NCBI RefSeq assembly: GCF_050750585.1
Contig: NZ_JBOJLM010000012.1
Location: 1-64,000 of the forward strand
Direction: 5' to 3'
Source: Salinimicrobium sp050750585
GTDB taxonomy: Bacteria > Bacteroidota > Bacteroidia > Flavobacteriales > Flavobacteriaceae
DNA length: 64,000 nt
Under the pieces are notes generated by a model that searched no databases, was not told the origin of the DNA, and saw nothing but the letters and a program-made list of their open reading frames with translations. The position numbers and the translations under genes were made by a program. Below, in pieces: positions 16,523 to 26,340 of this stretch (its first letter is position 1; each line of letters begins with the position of its first letter).

Positions 16523-18109
16523 ATGAAGTTTTCAGAAGAGATCAAGAGAAGAAGGACCTTTGGGATCATTTCCCACCCCGATGCCGGTAAAACCACATTA
16601 ACCGAAAAGCTACTGCTATTTGGTGGAGCCATTCAGGAGGCGGGAGCGGTAAAATCGAACAAAATTAAAAAAGGGGCAACCAGTGACTTCATGGAAATTG
16701 AGCGGCAAAGAGGGATCTCGGTAGCCACTTCTGTACTTGCTTTTGAATATGAGGGAACCAAGATCAACATTCTAGACACCCCGGGACACAAGGATTTTGC
16801 TGAAGATACTTTTCGCACCCTTACTGCCGTAGACAGCGTAATTGTTGTTATTGACGTTGCAAAAGGGGTTGAGGAACAAACTGAAAAACTGGTGGAGGTT
16901 TGCCGTATGCGCAACATTCCTATGATCGTGTTCATCAATAAACTTGACCGGGAAGGAAAAGATGCTTTTGAACTGCTCGATGAGATTGAGCAAAAACTTA
17001 ACCTTACCGTTACTCCACTTAGTTTCCCGATTGGGATGGGTTATGATTTTAAAGGAATTTACAACATCTGGGAACAGAACGTAAACCTGTTTACGGGCGA
17101 CCCAAGAAGGGATATTGAAGAAACCGTGGAGATTTCGGACCTGGAATCTAACGAACTTGATAAACTTATTGGCGAAAAAGCTGCCGGTACTTTAAGAGAA
17201 GAACTTGAACTGGTGCACGGGGTTTATCCCGAATTTGATAAAGAGGCCTATTTAGCCGGAAACCTGCAACCTGTATTTTTCGGTTCTGCCCTAAATAACT
17301 TCGGAGTGCGGGAGTTGCTGGATTGTTTCATCACTATCGCGCCTCCTCCAAGGCCGAAAGACAGCGATATCCGGAAAGTGAATCCTTCCGAAGATCATTT
17401 TACGGGCTTTGTATTTAAGATCCACGCCAACATGGATCCAAAACACCGGGACAGGCTGGCTTTTATTAAGATCGTTTCAGGAAAGTTTGAGAGAAATACT
17501 CCTTACCTGCACGTAAGGCACAATAAAAAGCTGAAATTCTCAAGCCCCAATGCCTTTTTTGCTGAAAGAAAAGAGATCGTAGATGTTTCGTATCCCGGAG
17601 ATATTGTGGGTCTTCACGACACTGGTAACTTTAAAATTGGAGATACCTTAACTGAAGGGGAAGAACTGCGATATAAAGGAATTCCAAGCTTTTCGCCAGA
17701 ACATTTCCGCTATATCAATAATGCCGATCCTATGAAATCAAAACAGCTGGAAAAAGGAATTGACCAGCTTATGGATGAAGGTGTGGCACAGTTATTCACG
17801 CTCGAACTCAACGGCCGTAAGGTTATTGGAACTGTTGGGGCACTGCAGTTTGAGGTGATTCAATACCGCCTTGAACACGAATACGGCGCCAAGTGTACCT
17901 ACGAAAACCTAAACGTTCACAAGGCCTGCTGGGTAGAACCAAACGATCCGAAAAGTGAAGAATTTAAGGATTTTAAGAGAGTAAAATCTAAATTCCTGGC
18001 TATTGATAAGAGGGGCCAACTGGTGTTCCTGGCAGATTCTGCTTTCTCACTACAAATGGCGCAGCAAAAATATCCTAATATAAAATTCCACTTTACTTCG
18101 GAATTTTAA
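16523..18109 (+). CDS. prfC: Peptide chain release factor 3
   Basis: Translational GTPase that removes RF1/RF2 from the ribosome after peptide release. The 528-residue protein is the same size as E. coli RF3. G1 is HPDAGKTT, switch II is DTPGHKDFAEDT and G4 is NKLDREG. The RF3-specific region SDFMEIERQRGISVATSV is present, and the C-terminal domain ends near KYPNIKFHFTSEF. It is a single gene, with a strong terminator directly after the stop. Confidence 0.97.
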   Translation: MKFSEEIKRRRTFGIISHPDAGKTTLTEKLLLFGGAIQEAGAVKSNKIKKGATSDFMEIERQRGISVATSVLAFEYEGTKINILDTPGHKDFAEDTFRTLTAVDSVIVVIDVAKGVEEQTEKLVEVCRMRNIPMIVFINKLDREGKDAFELLDEIEQKLNLTVTPLSFPIGMGYDFKGIYNIWEQNVNLFTGDPRRDIEETVEISDLESNELDKLIGEKAAGTLREELELVHGVYPEFDKEAYLAGNLQPVFFGSALNNFGVRELLDCFITIAPPPRPKDSDIRKVNPSEDHFTGFVFKIHANMDPKHRDRLAFIKIVSGKFERNTPYLHVRHNKKLKFSSPNAFFAERKEIVDVSYPGDIVGLHDTGNFKIGDTLTEGEELRYKGIPSFSPEHFRYINNADPMKSKQLEKGIDQLMDEGVAQLFTLELNGRKVIGTVGALQFEVIQYRLEHEYGAKCTYENLNVHKACWVEPNDPKSEEFKDFKRVKSKFLAIDKRGQLVFLADSAFSLQMAQQKYPNIKFHFTSEF

Positions 18110-18110
18110 G

Positions 18111-18131
18111 GTAGTATTGAGAATTGAGTCT
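18111..18131. repeat. Short heptad run
   Basis: TAGTATT, GAGAATT, GAGTCTA: three 7-base words, the first two shared with the array at 11489-11545. They sit between the prfC stop and its terminator. Confidence 0.4.
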
Positions 18132-18133
18132 AA

Positions 18134-18178
18134 AAAAACCTTCCAAAAATGATATTTTTGGAAGGTTTTTATTTTTTT
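18134..18178 (+). terminator. Terminator of prfC
   Basis: Stem AACCTTCCAAAAAT/ATTTTTGGAAGGTT with A and T tracts on both sides. The upper stem is a variant of the recurring AAAAATGNCATTTTT palindrome. It also serves the convergent gene on the minus strand. Confidence 0.88.
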
Positions 18179-18196
18179 ACAGTCTCTCAATAAGAA

Positions 18197-18978
18197 TTAC
18201 AATCGCTCCTTCACAAATTGAGGTGCTTTTGACTGAAAGAGTTCTACAAGTTCAAGACGTTTGGTTTCAGACAAAAGCCGGTAGTAATTCCCATCTTCGG
18301 CGCAGTAATGCACAAAATCCCGAATTCTGTTTTCCGGAATGGAAAGATCTTCAAAAAAGGAAGTTGGAAGGGCTGCTACTCCCACATCTACCGCTTGACC
18401 ACGATCTTCATTGGCTGCAGCTTTTTGAAGCATTGCAGTTTTGCCATTCAAGCGATTTATTATTCCGTCGAGACTTACGTTGAGATTGCCGGGAGGATTA
18501 TATTTTGAAGTGGTGCTCACGTTTGAGGCTGTTTTCAACTTTCGTTCAATTGAGGTGGGCCTCGGCGTATCGCTCATAGGAAAACCAAAATCGGCCTGGG
18601 TGAGTGTCGGGATGTTTTTTAGATCTGTGGTAAGATTGCCGCTAAGGTAATATCGCTGATGTTCACTTCGGAAAGCTCATCAACTTTCTCCACGAGAAGT
18701 ACTGTCAAAAATGGCTTTTTTAACACCTTCCGGGTCACTATAATCTCCCGGGATTCGTATTGGACCGAAGAAAACAGAAGCGTATCATTGACACTGACTT
18801 CTACTTCAAATAAACCTTCAGAACTATTCGTTGTTCCCTGTTTTGAAGTTAAATTGATAATATTGATGGAAGAAGCTTCGGCATCAGGTGTCAGGATCTG
18901 GCCCTTCAACAGAGATCTTTCCTGACTAAAAGAGGAAAAATAGACGATAAAGAAAATCAGGAAGCAGAAAAATCTCAT
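18197..18978 (-). pseudogene. Frameshifted secreted carboxypeptidase-regulatory-like protein (copy B)
   Basis: Two frames together make one protein homologous to the upstream copy A. The N-terminal part (18619-18978) has a signal peptide and a CarboxypepD_reg-like domain (LLKGQILTPDAEASSINIIN; LLFSSVQYESREI). The C-terminal part (18197-18577) has NRLNGKTAMLQKAAANED and a helical tail ending FVKERL. The frame is lost near 18645-18652. Copy A reads ATT AGT CTT AGT where B has ATT ACC TTA GC, one base short; restoring it continues as LSGNLTTDLKNIPTLTQ. The ATG lies 3 bp from the end of copy A. This is either a pseudogene or a sequencing error. Confidence 0.8.
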
Positions 18979-18980
18979 TT

Positions 18981-19747
18981 TTACTCTTCTGAAGTTATTT
19001 GTTCTTCCTGCAGTTTTTCTGCTTTAAAATCGGGTGCCTTTCTTTCATAAAACTGCACCAGTTCCAGACGCATATCTTCACGCAAGTAAGAGACAAAGTC
19101 GGGATCTTTTGCGCAGAAATAAACATAATCCCGTATTTGATCTTCAGCAATACCAAGATCTACAAAAAAAGACGCAGGCAGGGCGGTTTCGCCGGCGTCA
19201 ACTATTTGAGAAAGATCTTCCCAGGCTGCGGCTTTTTCAGCATTTTGATCTTGCCATTTAATGTATTCAGAAGCCCATCAAGACCTGAGGTAGCTGTCAT
19301 TAATTTCCTTTCAACCGAGGTGGGGGGCAAAACATCAGACATTGGGAAACCGATATCGGCCTGGGTAAGCGTGGGAATATTTTGAAGGTCGTTTGCGAGA
19401 TTGCCACTAAGACTAATATTACTGATGTTAACTTCCCCGAGCTCATCAATTTTTTCATCAAGAAGAACAGTCAAAAATGCCCTTTTTGATACCTCTTCTG
19501 TCACAACAATTTCTATAGGTTCATACTGGACCGAAGAAAAGAGGAGCGTATCATTAAGGCTGACTTCAATTTCAAACCGACCATCGGCCTTATTTGTTGT
19601 TCCAAACTCTGAAGTAAGGTTGATGATATTGATAGAGGAGATCTCCCCCTCTTGTGTCAGGATCTTTCCCTTCAGCAGGGATTTTTCCTGTCCATATCCA
19701 TAGAAAGCCAGGCACAGCAGCATGATAGTAAGATAAATTCTTCTCAT
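18981..19747 (-). pseudogene. Frameshifted secreted carboxypeptidase-regulatory-like protein (copy A)
   Basis: Signal peptide, then a CarboxypepD_reg-like beta-sandwich (LLKGKILTQEGEISSINIIN; LLFSSVQYEPIEI), as in proteins that dock at the outer membrane. The open frame ends early at 19202. In the neighbouring frame the protein continues EKAAAWEDLSQIVDAGETAL to a stop at 18981 and aligns with the tail of copy B. Compared with B (ATG CTT CAA AAA GCT), A has ATG CTG AAA AAG CC, one base missing near 19231-19237. The start is an ATG that overlaps the DUF962 gene by four bases. Cellular role unknown. Confidence 0.8.
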
Positions 19748-20070
19748 GCCTGATCTTTTCGGGAGTCGAAATGCTTTCTTCCGAAGAGAATGTCGAAAAA
19801 TAATTTAAAGTCTGATATAAGGCTCCAAAAAGGGTATTTGAAGGTCGCAGGTTTGTTCTTTTCAAAAAAGGCATGGCCTACCCAGGCAAAGCCGTAACCT
19901 ACAAGAGGAAGAAAGATCCATTCCCACCCCCAGCCATTAATAATGGCCAAAAAAAGCATTACAAAAACAAGGAAAGTTCCCGTAAAATGCAGAATTCTGC
20001 TGGTTTTATTTTGATGCTCGGTAAGATAGAAGCGATAGAAGTCGCTATAATTTGTAATTTTTTCGGCCAT
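19744..20070 (-). CDS. DUF962 / Mpo1-like membrane protein
   Basis: A 108-residue membrane protein of the YGL010w/Mpo1-like family. The family signature is near the N-terminus: FYRFYLTEHQNKTSRILHFTG, with the conserved His residues. Two or three hydrophobic segments follow (FLVFVMLFLAIINGW; IFLPLVGYGFAWVGHAFFEKN). Yeast Mpo1 is an iron-dependent dioxygenase of 2-hydroxy fatty acids, so a lipid-oxidation role is possible here, by family only. I chose the ATG at 20070, which places the motif at the usual distance; an upstream frame extension adds six residues. It overlaps copy A by four bases (ATGA). Confidence 0.85.
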   Translation of the reverse strand: MAEKITNYSDFYRFYLTEHQNKTSRILHFTGTFLVFVMLFLAIINGWGWEWIFLPLVGYGFAWVGHAFFEKNKPATFKYPFWSLISDFKLFFDILFGRKHFDSRKDQA

Positions 20071-20158
20071 ATTTGTATTTTTCTTCAAACTACAAATTAT
20101 ATAACTTTAAAAGTCATCACTTTATTGCCTGCTTCACCTCCCCTCCAATTATTATTGG

Positions 20159-21353
20159 TTACAACTGGCGCTTTGAACCTCTCCCCAATCCACCCAAACC
20201 AAGCGTGAGGTAGTGCATATTTCCCGAATATCCATCCCTGAACTGAGGAGCAGAAAAGCCATATCTTAACCTTACAAACCAGTAGCTGTGTTTTGAGTCA
20301 TTTAGTCTAAAGAGCCCTGTGCCCCAGTTAAGTTTAAAGTCCGCATTAATTCCTGCGGTATAGGTTGTGGTAAAATCGTGGCCGGCGTCTTCAATTTCCG
20401 GTTGTTTTTCAATATCATATTCTGTAGGACTTATAGATGTAGAGGCTATACCTGCAAAAGGGGAAACTTTGAGACGGTTATTATCGATAACAGCATATCC
20501 AAAAGAGGTTTCGGGAAGTAACACCCTCACTTGCGAATTTTCTTTCCAGATCTTGGTATCGGAAGGCAGCTCTTTTTTGGTAAAACTGAAACCGATATAA
20601 TTCCGAAGATATAAAGTTATTTTACTGTACTCAATATCAAAACCTACTCCCATTGGGATGCTATTTTGATAGTCTTCTGAAAGATTACCAGTAAATAATC
20701 CATAACCGGAAAAGAATTCAAAACCAAAACCCCATTTAGAAGGAATAAAAACATAGCGGATGTTTTCCCGAACATAATTCTCATAGGCGCTATCAGGATG
20801 GTTGGCAAGAAACTCATCGGCTAATGAATTGATCCGTTTTTGTTCCTGTAAGACCTCTTCGGAATCTGTTAAAAGATATTCAAGATACAACAGTAAAAAA
20901 TCCTGATCTACAGTTTTTAGATCTGCCGCTCTCAACCTGTTTTTTACATGGTCTACAGAATTCAAAGTACTTTCACGAAGTTTGGCAAACAACCTGTCAT
21001 AAGTGGGGGGAATTTGCCGGGACATTTTTTCCCAATCTTCATCATCAAAGCTTGTAATACTGTGCAAAAGCTCCTCATAGTCTGTTGTCCAATAAAGTAA
21101 TAACCAGTACTCACTGGGATATAGCGCAAGATAATCGTCATTTTGAACTTCGTTTACAAGATAATCTCCTTACCTCGCTCACTTTTTGAAGGTCCCGTTC
21201 CATAAATTTGTCAAGCAACAAACTTCTTCCGCGAGAAATGATTTGAGATGTAGTGTTTGAGTAATCGAGAATTTCCTGTTGCAGGCTATCCTGCTGGGCT
21301 TGCATTGCAGAAAAAACAAGGAAGAACAATGAGAAAAATACAGAAGTACGCAT
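20159..21353 (-). pseudogene. Frameshifted secreted protein of unknown family
   Basis: The first part (21353 to about 21170) has a signal peptide (FFSLFFLVFSAMQAQ) and a helical segment. It then loses frame and reads RRLSCKRSSK before a stop. The correct continuation in the next frame is GDYLVNEVQNDDYLALYPSE, leading without interruption into the long C-terminal part ending at 20159. The shift lies near 21168-21175 and corresponds to one extra or two missing bases. The C-terminal half is rich in alternating aromatic/polar strands (YGLFTGNLSEDYQ; YWFVRLRYGFSAPQ) and looks like a small outer-membrane barrel. This is the third frameshifted gene in 3.2 kb. I do not recognise the family. Confidence 0.72.
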
Positions 21354-21510
21354 CGGGATTATATTAAAAATTCCAAATGTGAAGATAATGTTAAAAAATA
21401 CTATTTTAGTAGACCTGATAACAAATAAACCAGTCTTAAAATAAAAAGTTTTTCCTTATATTATTTTGAATCAAAGATGCTTAAAAGATTATTTACTAAA
21501 TACATTAATT

Positions 21511-21542
21511 AAAAAAACCGAAGCTTTCACTTCGGTTTTTTT
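21511..21542 (-). terminator. Terminator downstream of the DUF3467 gene
   Basis: Stem ACCGAAG/CTTCGGT with flanking A and T tracts, 43 bp after the stop of the DUF3467 gene on the minus strand. It could act in both directions. Confidence 0.85.
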
Positions 21543-21584
21543 GGAGTTCAAAGATGACATTTTTGACACCTAATCTTAAATTGA

Positions 21585-21911
21585 TTAAGCCTGCCCTGTA
21601 GGCCCGAAATTTAATGGAATATTGGGTTGATCGTATTCCTTAATTTCCCCATGTGCTTTTTCGAACCTGTTCACATTGTCAGCCAAAGCTTTGAGTAGCC
21701 GTTTTGCGTGTTGGGGTGTTAAGATTATCCGGGATTTTACTTTACTCTTGGGAGTACCGGGCATGATGCTTACAAAATCGACTACAAATTCTGAAACCGA
21801 ATGATTTATAATGGCAAGGTTTGAGTAGATACCTTCGGCTACTTTCTCATCAAGTTCTATATTGATTTGCCCTTTTTTAGACTTTTTTGGATTGTTATTT
21901 TCGTCGCTCAT
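21585..21911 (-). CDS. DUF3467 protein
   Basis: A 108-residue soluble protein: a basic N-terminus (NNNPKKSKKGQINIELDEK) and then the DUF3467 core (GIYSNLAIINHSVSEFVVDFVSIMPG; SRIILTPQHAKRLLKALADN). DUF3467 genes commonly sit beside rpoC in Bacteroidota, as here, but no activity is established. It lies 115 bp downstream of rpoC, with two hairpins between, so it may be expressed separately. Confidence 0.9.
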   Translation of the reverse strand: MSDENNNPKKSKKGQINIELDEKVAEGIYSNLAIINHSVSEFVVDFVSIMPGTPKSKVKSRIILTPQHAKRLLKALADNVNRFEKAHGEIKEYDQPNIPLNFGPTGQA

Positions 21912-21954
21912 CAGTTGTTTTTTTTATTACCTATAAAAGTAAGGAAAATAAAAA

Positions 21955-21985
21955 GACCTCACAGGTTTTAAAAACCTGTGAGGTC
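21955..21985. terminator. Second GACCTCACAGG hairpin
   Basis: A 31-bp inverted repeat almost identical to 14718-14748, lying between rpoC and the DUF3467 gene. It has no long T tract on the minus strand, so it may be a dispersed hairpin element rather than a strict terminator. Confidence 0.55.
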
Positions 21986-21996
21986 TACTCTTTAAG

Positions 21997-22026
21997 TAAA
22001 AAAGGCCGCTTTCGCGGCCTTTTTTC
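21997..22026 (-). terminator. Terminator of the rpoBC operon
   Basis: Stem AGGCCGC/GCGGCCT with a TTTC loop and A/T tracts on both sides, directly after the rpoC stop codon. Confidence 0.92.
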
Positions 22027-25000
22027 TTAGTTATAATTTACTTCCTGCTTTTTTTCAAGCATTTCGTCAAATTCTTCTTTAGAACCAACAATGATGTTTT
22101 CGTACTCACGAAGACCTGTACCAGCAGGGATTCTGTGACCAACGATAACATTTTCTTTTAGTCCTTCAAGTAGATCAACCTTTCCACTTACAGCTGCTTC
22201 ATTCAACACCTTCGTAGTTTCCTGGAAGGATGCTGCAGAAATAAATGATTTGGTTTGAAGAGACGCACGGGTGATTCCCTGTAGTACAGGAGTTGCAGTT
22301 GCAGCAACTACATCTCTTGCAGTAACAAGATTCTTGTCTTCTCTTCTAAGAATTGAATTCTCATCTCTAAGGTCTCTTGGCGAAATAAGCTGTCCAGGCT
22401 TCAGATTCTCTGAATCTCCCGCATCTTCCACCACTTTCATTCCAAAGATCTCATCGTTTTCTTCGGTGAAATCATCCTTGTGCACCAATTGGTTTTCAAG
22501 GAAGATAGTATCTCCCGGATCTACGATTCTTACCTTACGCATCATTTGTCTCACAACTACCTCAAAGTGCTTATCGTTGATCTTCACCCCTTGTAGTCGG
22601 TAAACTTCCTGAACTTCATTCACAAGATACTGTTGTACAGCGCTTGGTCCTTTAATTGAAAGGATATCTTCAGGAGTAACAGAACCATCAGATAATGGCA
22701 TTCCGGCACGAACATAATCGTTCTCCTGAACAAGGATCTGGTTAGAAAGCTTTACAAGATACTTTTTAACTTCTCCAAGTTTAGATTCGATAATGATCTC
22801 ACGGTTACCACGTTTGATCTTTCCGAAGGAAACAACCCCGTCAATCTCACTTACCACAGCAGGGTTAGATGGGTTACGTGCTTCGAAAAGCTCGGTTACC
22901 CTTGGAAGACCTCCTGTAATATCTCCAGACTTTGAAGATTTACGTGGAATTTTCACAAGAATCTTACCTACACCAATTTTCTCATCGTTGTCTACCATAA
23001 GGTGTGCTCCCACCGGAAGGTTGTAAGAACGAATTACTTCGTCTTTCTTACCAAGGATTTGAAGCGTTGGGATAAGCTTTTTATTACGGCTTTCAGAAAT
23101 TACTTTTTCCTGGAATCCGGTTTGCTCATCTATCTCTACCTGATAAGTTACCCCTTGCTCGATATTCTCATACTTGATCTTACCGGCAAATTCTGAAATG
23201 ATCACCCCGTTATAAGGATCCCACTGGCAAACTACATCGTCTTTAGAAACTTTGTCTCCGTTCTTAATGAATATCTGTGATCCATAAGGAATGTTGCTTG
23301 TACTAAGCACGATTCCAGATTTCTCATCTTTCAGTTTCAATTCTGAAGTTCTGGAAATTACGATCTCGGCCACACTACCATCAGGAGCTTCTCCTGTTAC
23401 AGTCTTAAGGTCTTCGATCTCTGCAATTCCGGGGAACTTCGCGATCAATTTATTTTCTTCAGAAATGTTCCCTGCAATACCACCCACGTGGAAGGTACGA
23501 AGGGTAAGCTGTGTACCAGGTTCTCCAATAGACTGGGCAGCTACAACTCCAACCGCTTCTCCTTTTTGTACCGTTTTATTGGTAGCAAGGTTACGGCCGT
23601 AACATTTCACACAAATTCCTTTTTTAGCCTCACAGGTAAGAGCAGATCTCACTTCTACGCTTTCAATTGGCGCATCGGTGATCTTCTTAACGATATCTTC
23701 ATCGATCTCAACACCCGAAGCTACAAGCAATTCGTTAGTTAAAGGATTGTATACATCGTGAAGCGCTGTTCTACCAAGAATACGCTCTCCAAGTGATTCT
23801 ACAATCTCTTCATTCTTCTTCAATGGAGCTACATCTACACCTCTTAAAGTACCACAATCTTCTTCGTTAATGATCACATCCTGAGATACGTCAACCAAAC
23901 GACGGGTAAGGTAACCAGCATCGGCAGTTTTAAGGGCCGTATCGGCAAGACCTTTACGGGCACCGTGAGTAGAGATAAAGTATTCAAGAATCGAAAGACC
24001 TTCCTTAAAGTTAGAAAGAATTGGGTTCTCAATAATTTCACCACCACCTGAAGTAGACTTCTTAGGTTTGGCCATCAATCCACGCATACCGGTTAACTGA
24101 CGGATCTGTTCTTTAGATCCCCTCGCACCAGAGTCAAGCATCATAAACACAGAGTTAAATCCTTGCTGGTCTTCACGAATACGCTTCATGGCTAATTCCG
24201 TTAAGCCAGCGTTTGTAGAAGTCCAGATATCAATAACCTGGTTATAACGTTCGTTGTTGGTGATAAGACCCATGTTATAGTTGGCAATAATACCTTCTAC
24301 CTGTTGGTTTGCATCATCAATCATGCTCTGCTTTTCTGCAGGGATAATAATATCCCCAAGACTAAATGAAAGTCCGCCGCGATATGCATATCCATAACCC
24401 ATCTCCTTAATAGCATCAAGGAATTCAGCAGTTTCGGGAACACTTGTAACTTTAAGGATGTTTCCAATAATATCACGAAGTGACTTTTTAGTAAGTACTT
24501 CATTGATATACCCGGCTTTCTCGGGTACTGCCTGGTTAAATAACACTCTTCCAACAGTAGATTCAATGATTTGGTAGACTAGTTCACCGGCCTCATTGAA
24601 ATCTTTTGTTCTTATCTTAATAATGGCATTAAGTTCAACCATTTTCTGGTTGTAAGCAATAACCACCTCTTCGGGAGAGTAAAAAGTAAGCCCTTCCCCT
24701 TTCACCGGTCTTTCTTCGGTAGATTTCCTTGACTTAGTCATGTAATATAGACCAAGTACCATATCCTGAGAAGGAACAGTTACAGGAGAACCGTTAGCCG
24801 GGTTCAAAATATTGTGAGAACCTAACATTAACAGCTGCGCCTCAAGGATAGCCTCTGGCCCTAGCGGAAGGTGAACAGCCATTTGATCCCCATCAAAGTC
24901 GGCGTTGAATGCAGTACACGCTAATGGGTGTAACTGTATTGCCTTACCTTCAATAAGTTTAGGCTGGAATGCCTGGATACCAAGTCTGTGAAGGGTTGGG

Positions 25001-26328
25001 GCCCGGTTAAGCAACACAGGGTGCCCTTTCAACACGTTCTCAAGAATATCCCAAACAACAGGTTCTTTTTTATCTATAATTTTCTTGGCAGATTTTACTG
25101 TCTTAACAATACCTCTTTCAATCAATTTTCTGATCACAAAAGGCTTGTAAAGCTCGGCTGCCATGTCTTTTGGAAGACCACATTCGTAAAACTTCAATTC
25201 AGGTCCAACAACAATTACCGAACGTGCTGAATAATCCACACGCTTACCAAGCAGGTTTTGACGGAAACGTCCTTGCTTACCTTTAAGTGAGTCAGAAAGG
25301 GATTTCAACGGCCTGTTGGAATCAGTTTTTACTGCTGAAGATTTTCTGGTGTTGTCGAACAACGAATCTACAGATTCCTGAAGCATACGCTTTTCGTTAC
25401 GCAAGATCACTTCAGGAGCTTTGATCTCCATCAATCTCTTCAAACGGTTGTTACGTATGATCACACGACGGTAAAGGTCGTTCAAATCTGAAGTTGCGAA
25501 ACGTCCTCCATCAAGCGGCACCAATGGACGCAATTCTGGCGGAATGATTGGGATTACTTTCATAATCATCCATTCCGGACGGTTTTCGCGGTTTTTATTT
25601 GCATCACGAAGTGCTTCAACAACCTGAAGTCTTTTAAGGGCTTCAGTTTTACGTTGTTTTGAAGTTTCGTTATTCGCTTTATGTCTTAATTCATAAGAAA
25701 GAGAATCGAGATCAATGCGTTGCAGGATGTCAATAAGACATTCGGCACCCATTTTAGCGATAAATTTATTTGGATCATTTTCATCCAGGTAAAGATTTTC
25801 TTGCGGAAGGGTATCAAGGATATTGAGGTACTCTTCTTCTGTTAGAAAATCCATCTTCTTCAACGGCGATCCATCTTCATTCTTGGCAATACCCGGCTGA
25901 ATTACCACGTATCTCTCGTAGTAAATGATCATGTCCAGTTTTTTGGACGGAAGACCAAGCAGATAACCAATTTTGTTAGGTAAAGAACGGAAGTACCAGA
26001 TGTGTGCAACAGGAACCACAAGGTTGATATGCCCCACGCGATCTCTACGCACTTTCTTTTCGGTCACCTCTACACCACATCTATCACACACGATCCCTTT
26101 ATAACGGATTCTTTTGTATTTTCCGCAGGCACATTCGTAATCCTTTACAGGACCAAAGATACGCTCACAGAAAAGACCATCCCTCTCGGGTTTGTGCGTA
26201 CGATAATTGATAGTTTCAGGCTTTAGGACCTCCCCGCGTGATTCGGCAAGAATCGACTCTGGAGAAGCTAAACCTATAGAGATCTTGTTAAACCTCTGTA
26301 CTGTATTCTTATCATTATTTCTAGCCAT
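22027..26328 (-). CDS. rpoC: RNA polymerase beta' subunit
   Basis: Catalytic subunit of RNA polymerase, 1433 residues. The N-terminal zinc ribbon is CACGKYKRIRYKGIVCDRCG (near residues 66-86). The Mg-binding catalytic loop is NADFDGDQMAVH. The trigger-loop region includes MRGLMAKPKK. The second zinc site uses the cysteines of EEDCGTLRG and CEAKKGICVKCYG. The C-terminal region includes GEPGTQLTLRTFHVGG. It is 88 bp downstream of rpoB, and the gap holds a heptad array. It ends the conserved tuf-to-rpoC block. Confidence 0.99.
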   Translation of the reverse strand: MARNNDKNTVQRFNKISIGLASPESILAESRGEVLKPETINYRTHKPERDGLFCERIFGPVKDYECACGKYKRIRYKGIVCDRCGVEVTEKKVRRDRVGHINLVVPVAHIWYFRSLPNKIGYLLGLPSKKLDMIIYYERYVVIQPGIAKNEDGSPLKKMDFLTEEEYLNILDTLPQENLYLDENDPNKFIAKMGAECLIDILQRIDLDSLSYELRHKANNETSKQRKTEALKRLQVVEALRDANKNRENRPEWMIMKVIPIIPPELRPLVPLDGGRFATSDLNDLYRRVIIRNNRLKRLMEIKAPEVILRNEKRMLQESVDSLFDNTRKSSAVKTDSNRPLKSLSDSLKGKQGRFRQNLLGKRVDYSARSVIVVGPELKFYECGLPKDMAAELYKPFVIRKLIERGIVKTVKSAKKIIDKKEPVVWDILENVLKGHPVLLNRAPTLHRLGIQAFQPKLIEGKAIQLHPLACTAFNADFDGDQMAVHLPLGPEAILEAQLLMLGSHNILNPANGSPVTVPSQDMVLGLYYMTKSRKSTEERPVKGEGLTFYSPEEVVIAYNQKMVELNAIIKIRTKDFNEAGELVYQIIESTVGRVLFNQAVPEKAGYINEVLTKKSLRDIIGNILKVTSVPETAEFLDAIKEMGYGYAYRGGLSFSLGDIIIPAEKQSMIDDANQQVEGIIANYNMGLITNNERYNQVIDIWTSTNAGLTELAMKRIREDQQGFNSVFMMLDSGARGSKEQIRQLTGMRGLMAKPKKSTSGGGEIIENPILSNFKEGLSILEYFISTHGARKGLADTALKTADAGYLTRRLVDVSQDVIINEEDCGTLRGVDVAPLKKNEEIVESLGERILGRTALHDVYNPLTNELLVASGVEIDEDIVKKITDAPIESVEVRSALTCEAKKGICVKCYGRNLATNKTVQKGEAVGVVAAQSIGEPGTQLTLRTFHVGGIAGNISEENKLIAKFPGIAEIEDLKTVTGEAPDGSVAEIVISRTSELKLKDEKSGIVLSTSNIPYGSQIFIKNGDKVSKDDVVCQWDPYNGVIISEFAGKIKYENIEQGVTYQVEIDEQTGFQEKVISESRNKKLIPTLQILGKKDEVIRSYNLPVGAHLMVDNDEKIGVGKILVKIPRKSSKSGDITGGLPRVTELFEARNPSNPAVVSEIDGVVSFGKIKRGNREIIIESKLGEVKKYLVKLSNQILVQENDYVRAGMPLSDGSVTPEDILSIKGPSAVQQYLVNEVQEVYRLQGVKINDKHFEVVVRQMMRKVRIVDPGDTIFLENQLVHKDDFTEENDEIFGMKVVEDAGDSENLKPGQLISPRDLRDENSILRREDKNLVTARDVVAATATPVLQGITRASLQTKSFISAASFQETTKVLNEAAVSGKVDLLEGLKENVIVGHRIPAGTGLREYENIIVGSKEEFDEMLEKKQEVNYN

Positions 26329-26340
26329 AATACTTTTTAT

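Noticed and set aside
19225..19240. Programmed -1 frameshift in copy A
   Set aside because: The site reads G AAA AAG, not the canonical A AAA AAG, and the aligned paralog shows that one base is simply missing; no stimulatory hairpin is obvious.
22271..23742. Plus-strand ORFs opposite rpoC and rpoB
   Set aside because: They lie fully within highly conserved coding sequence on the other strand and show no family resemblance.
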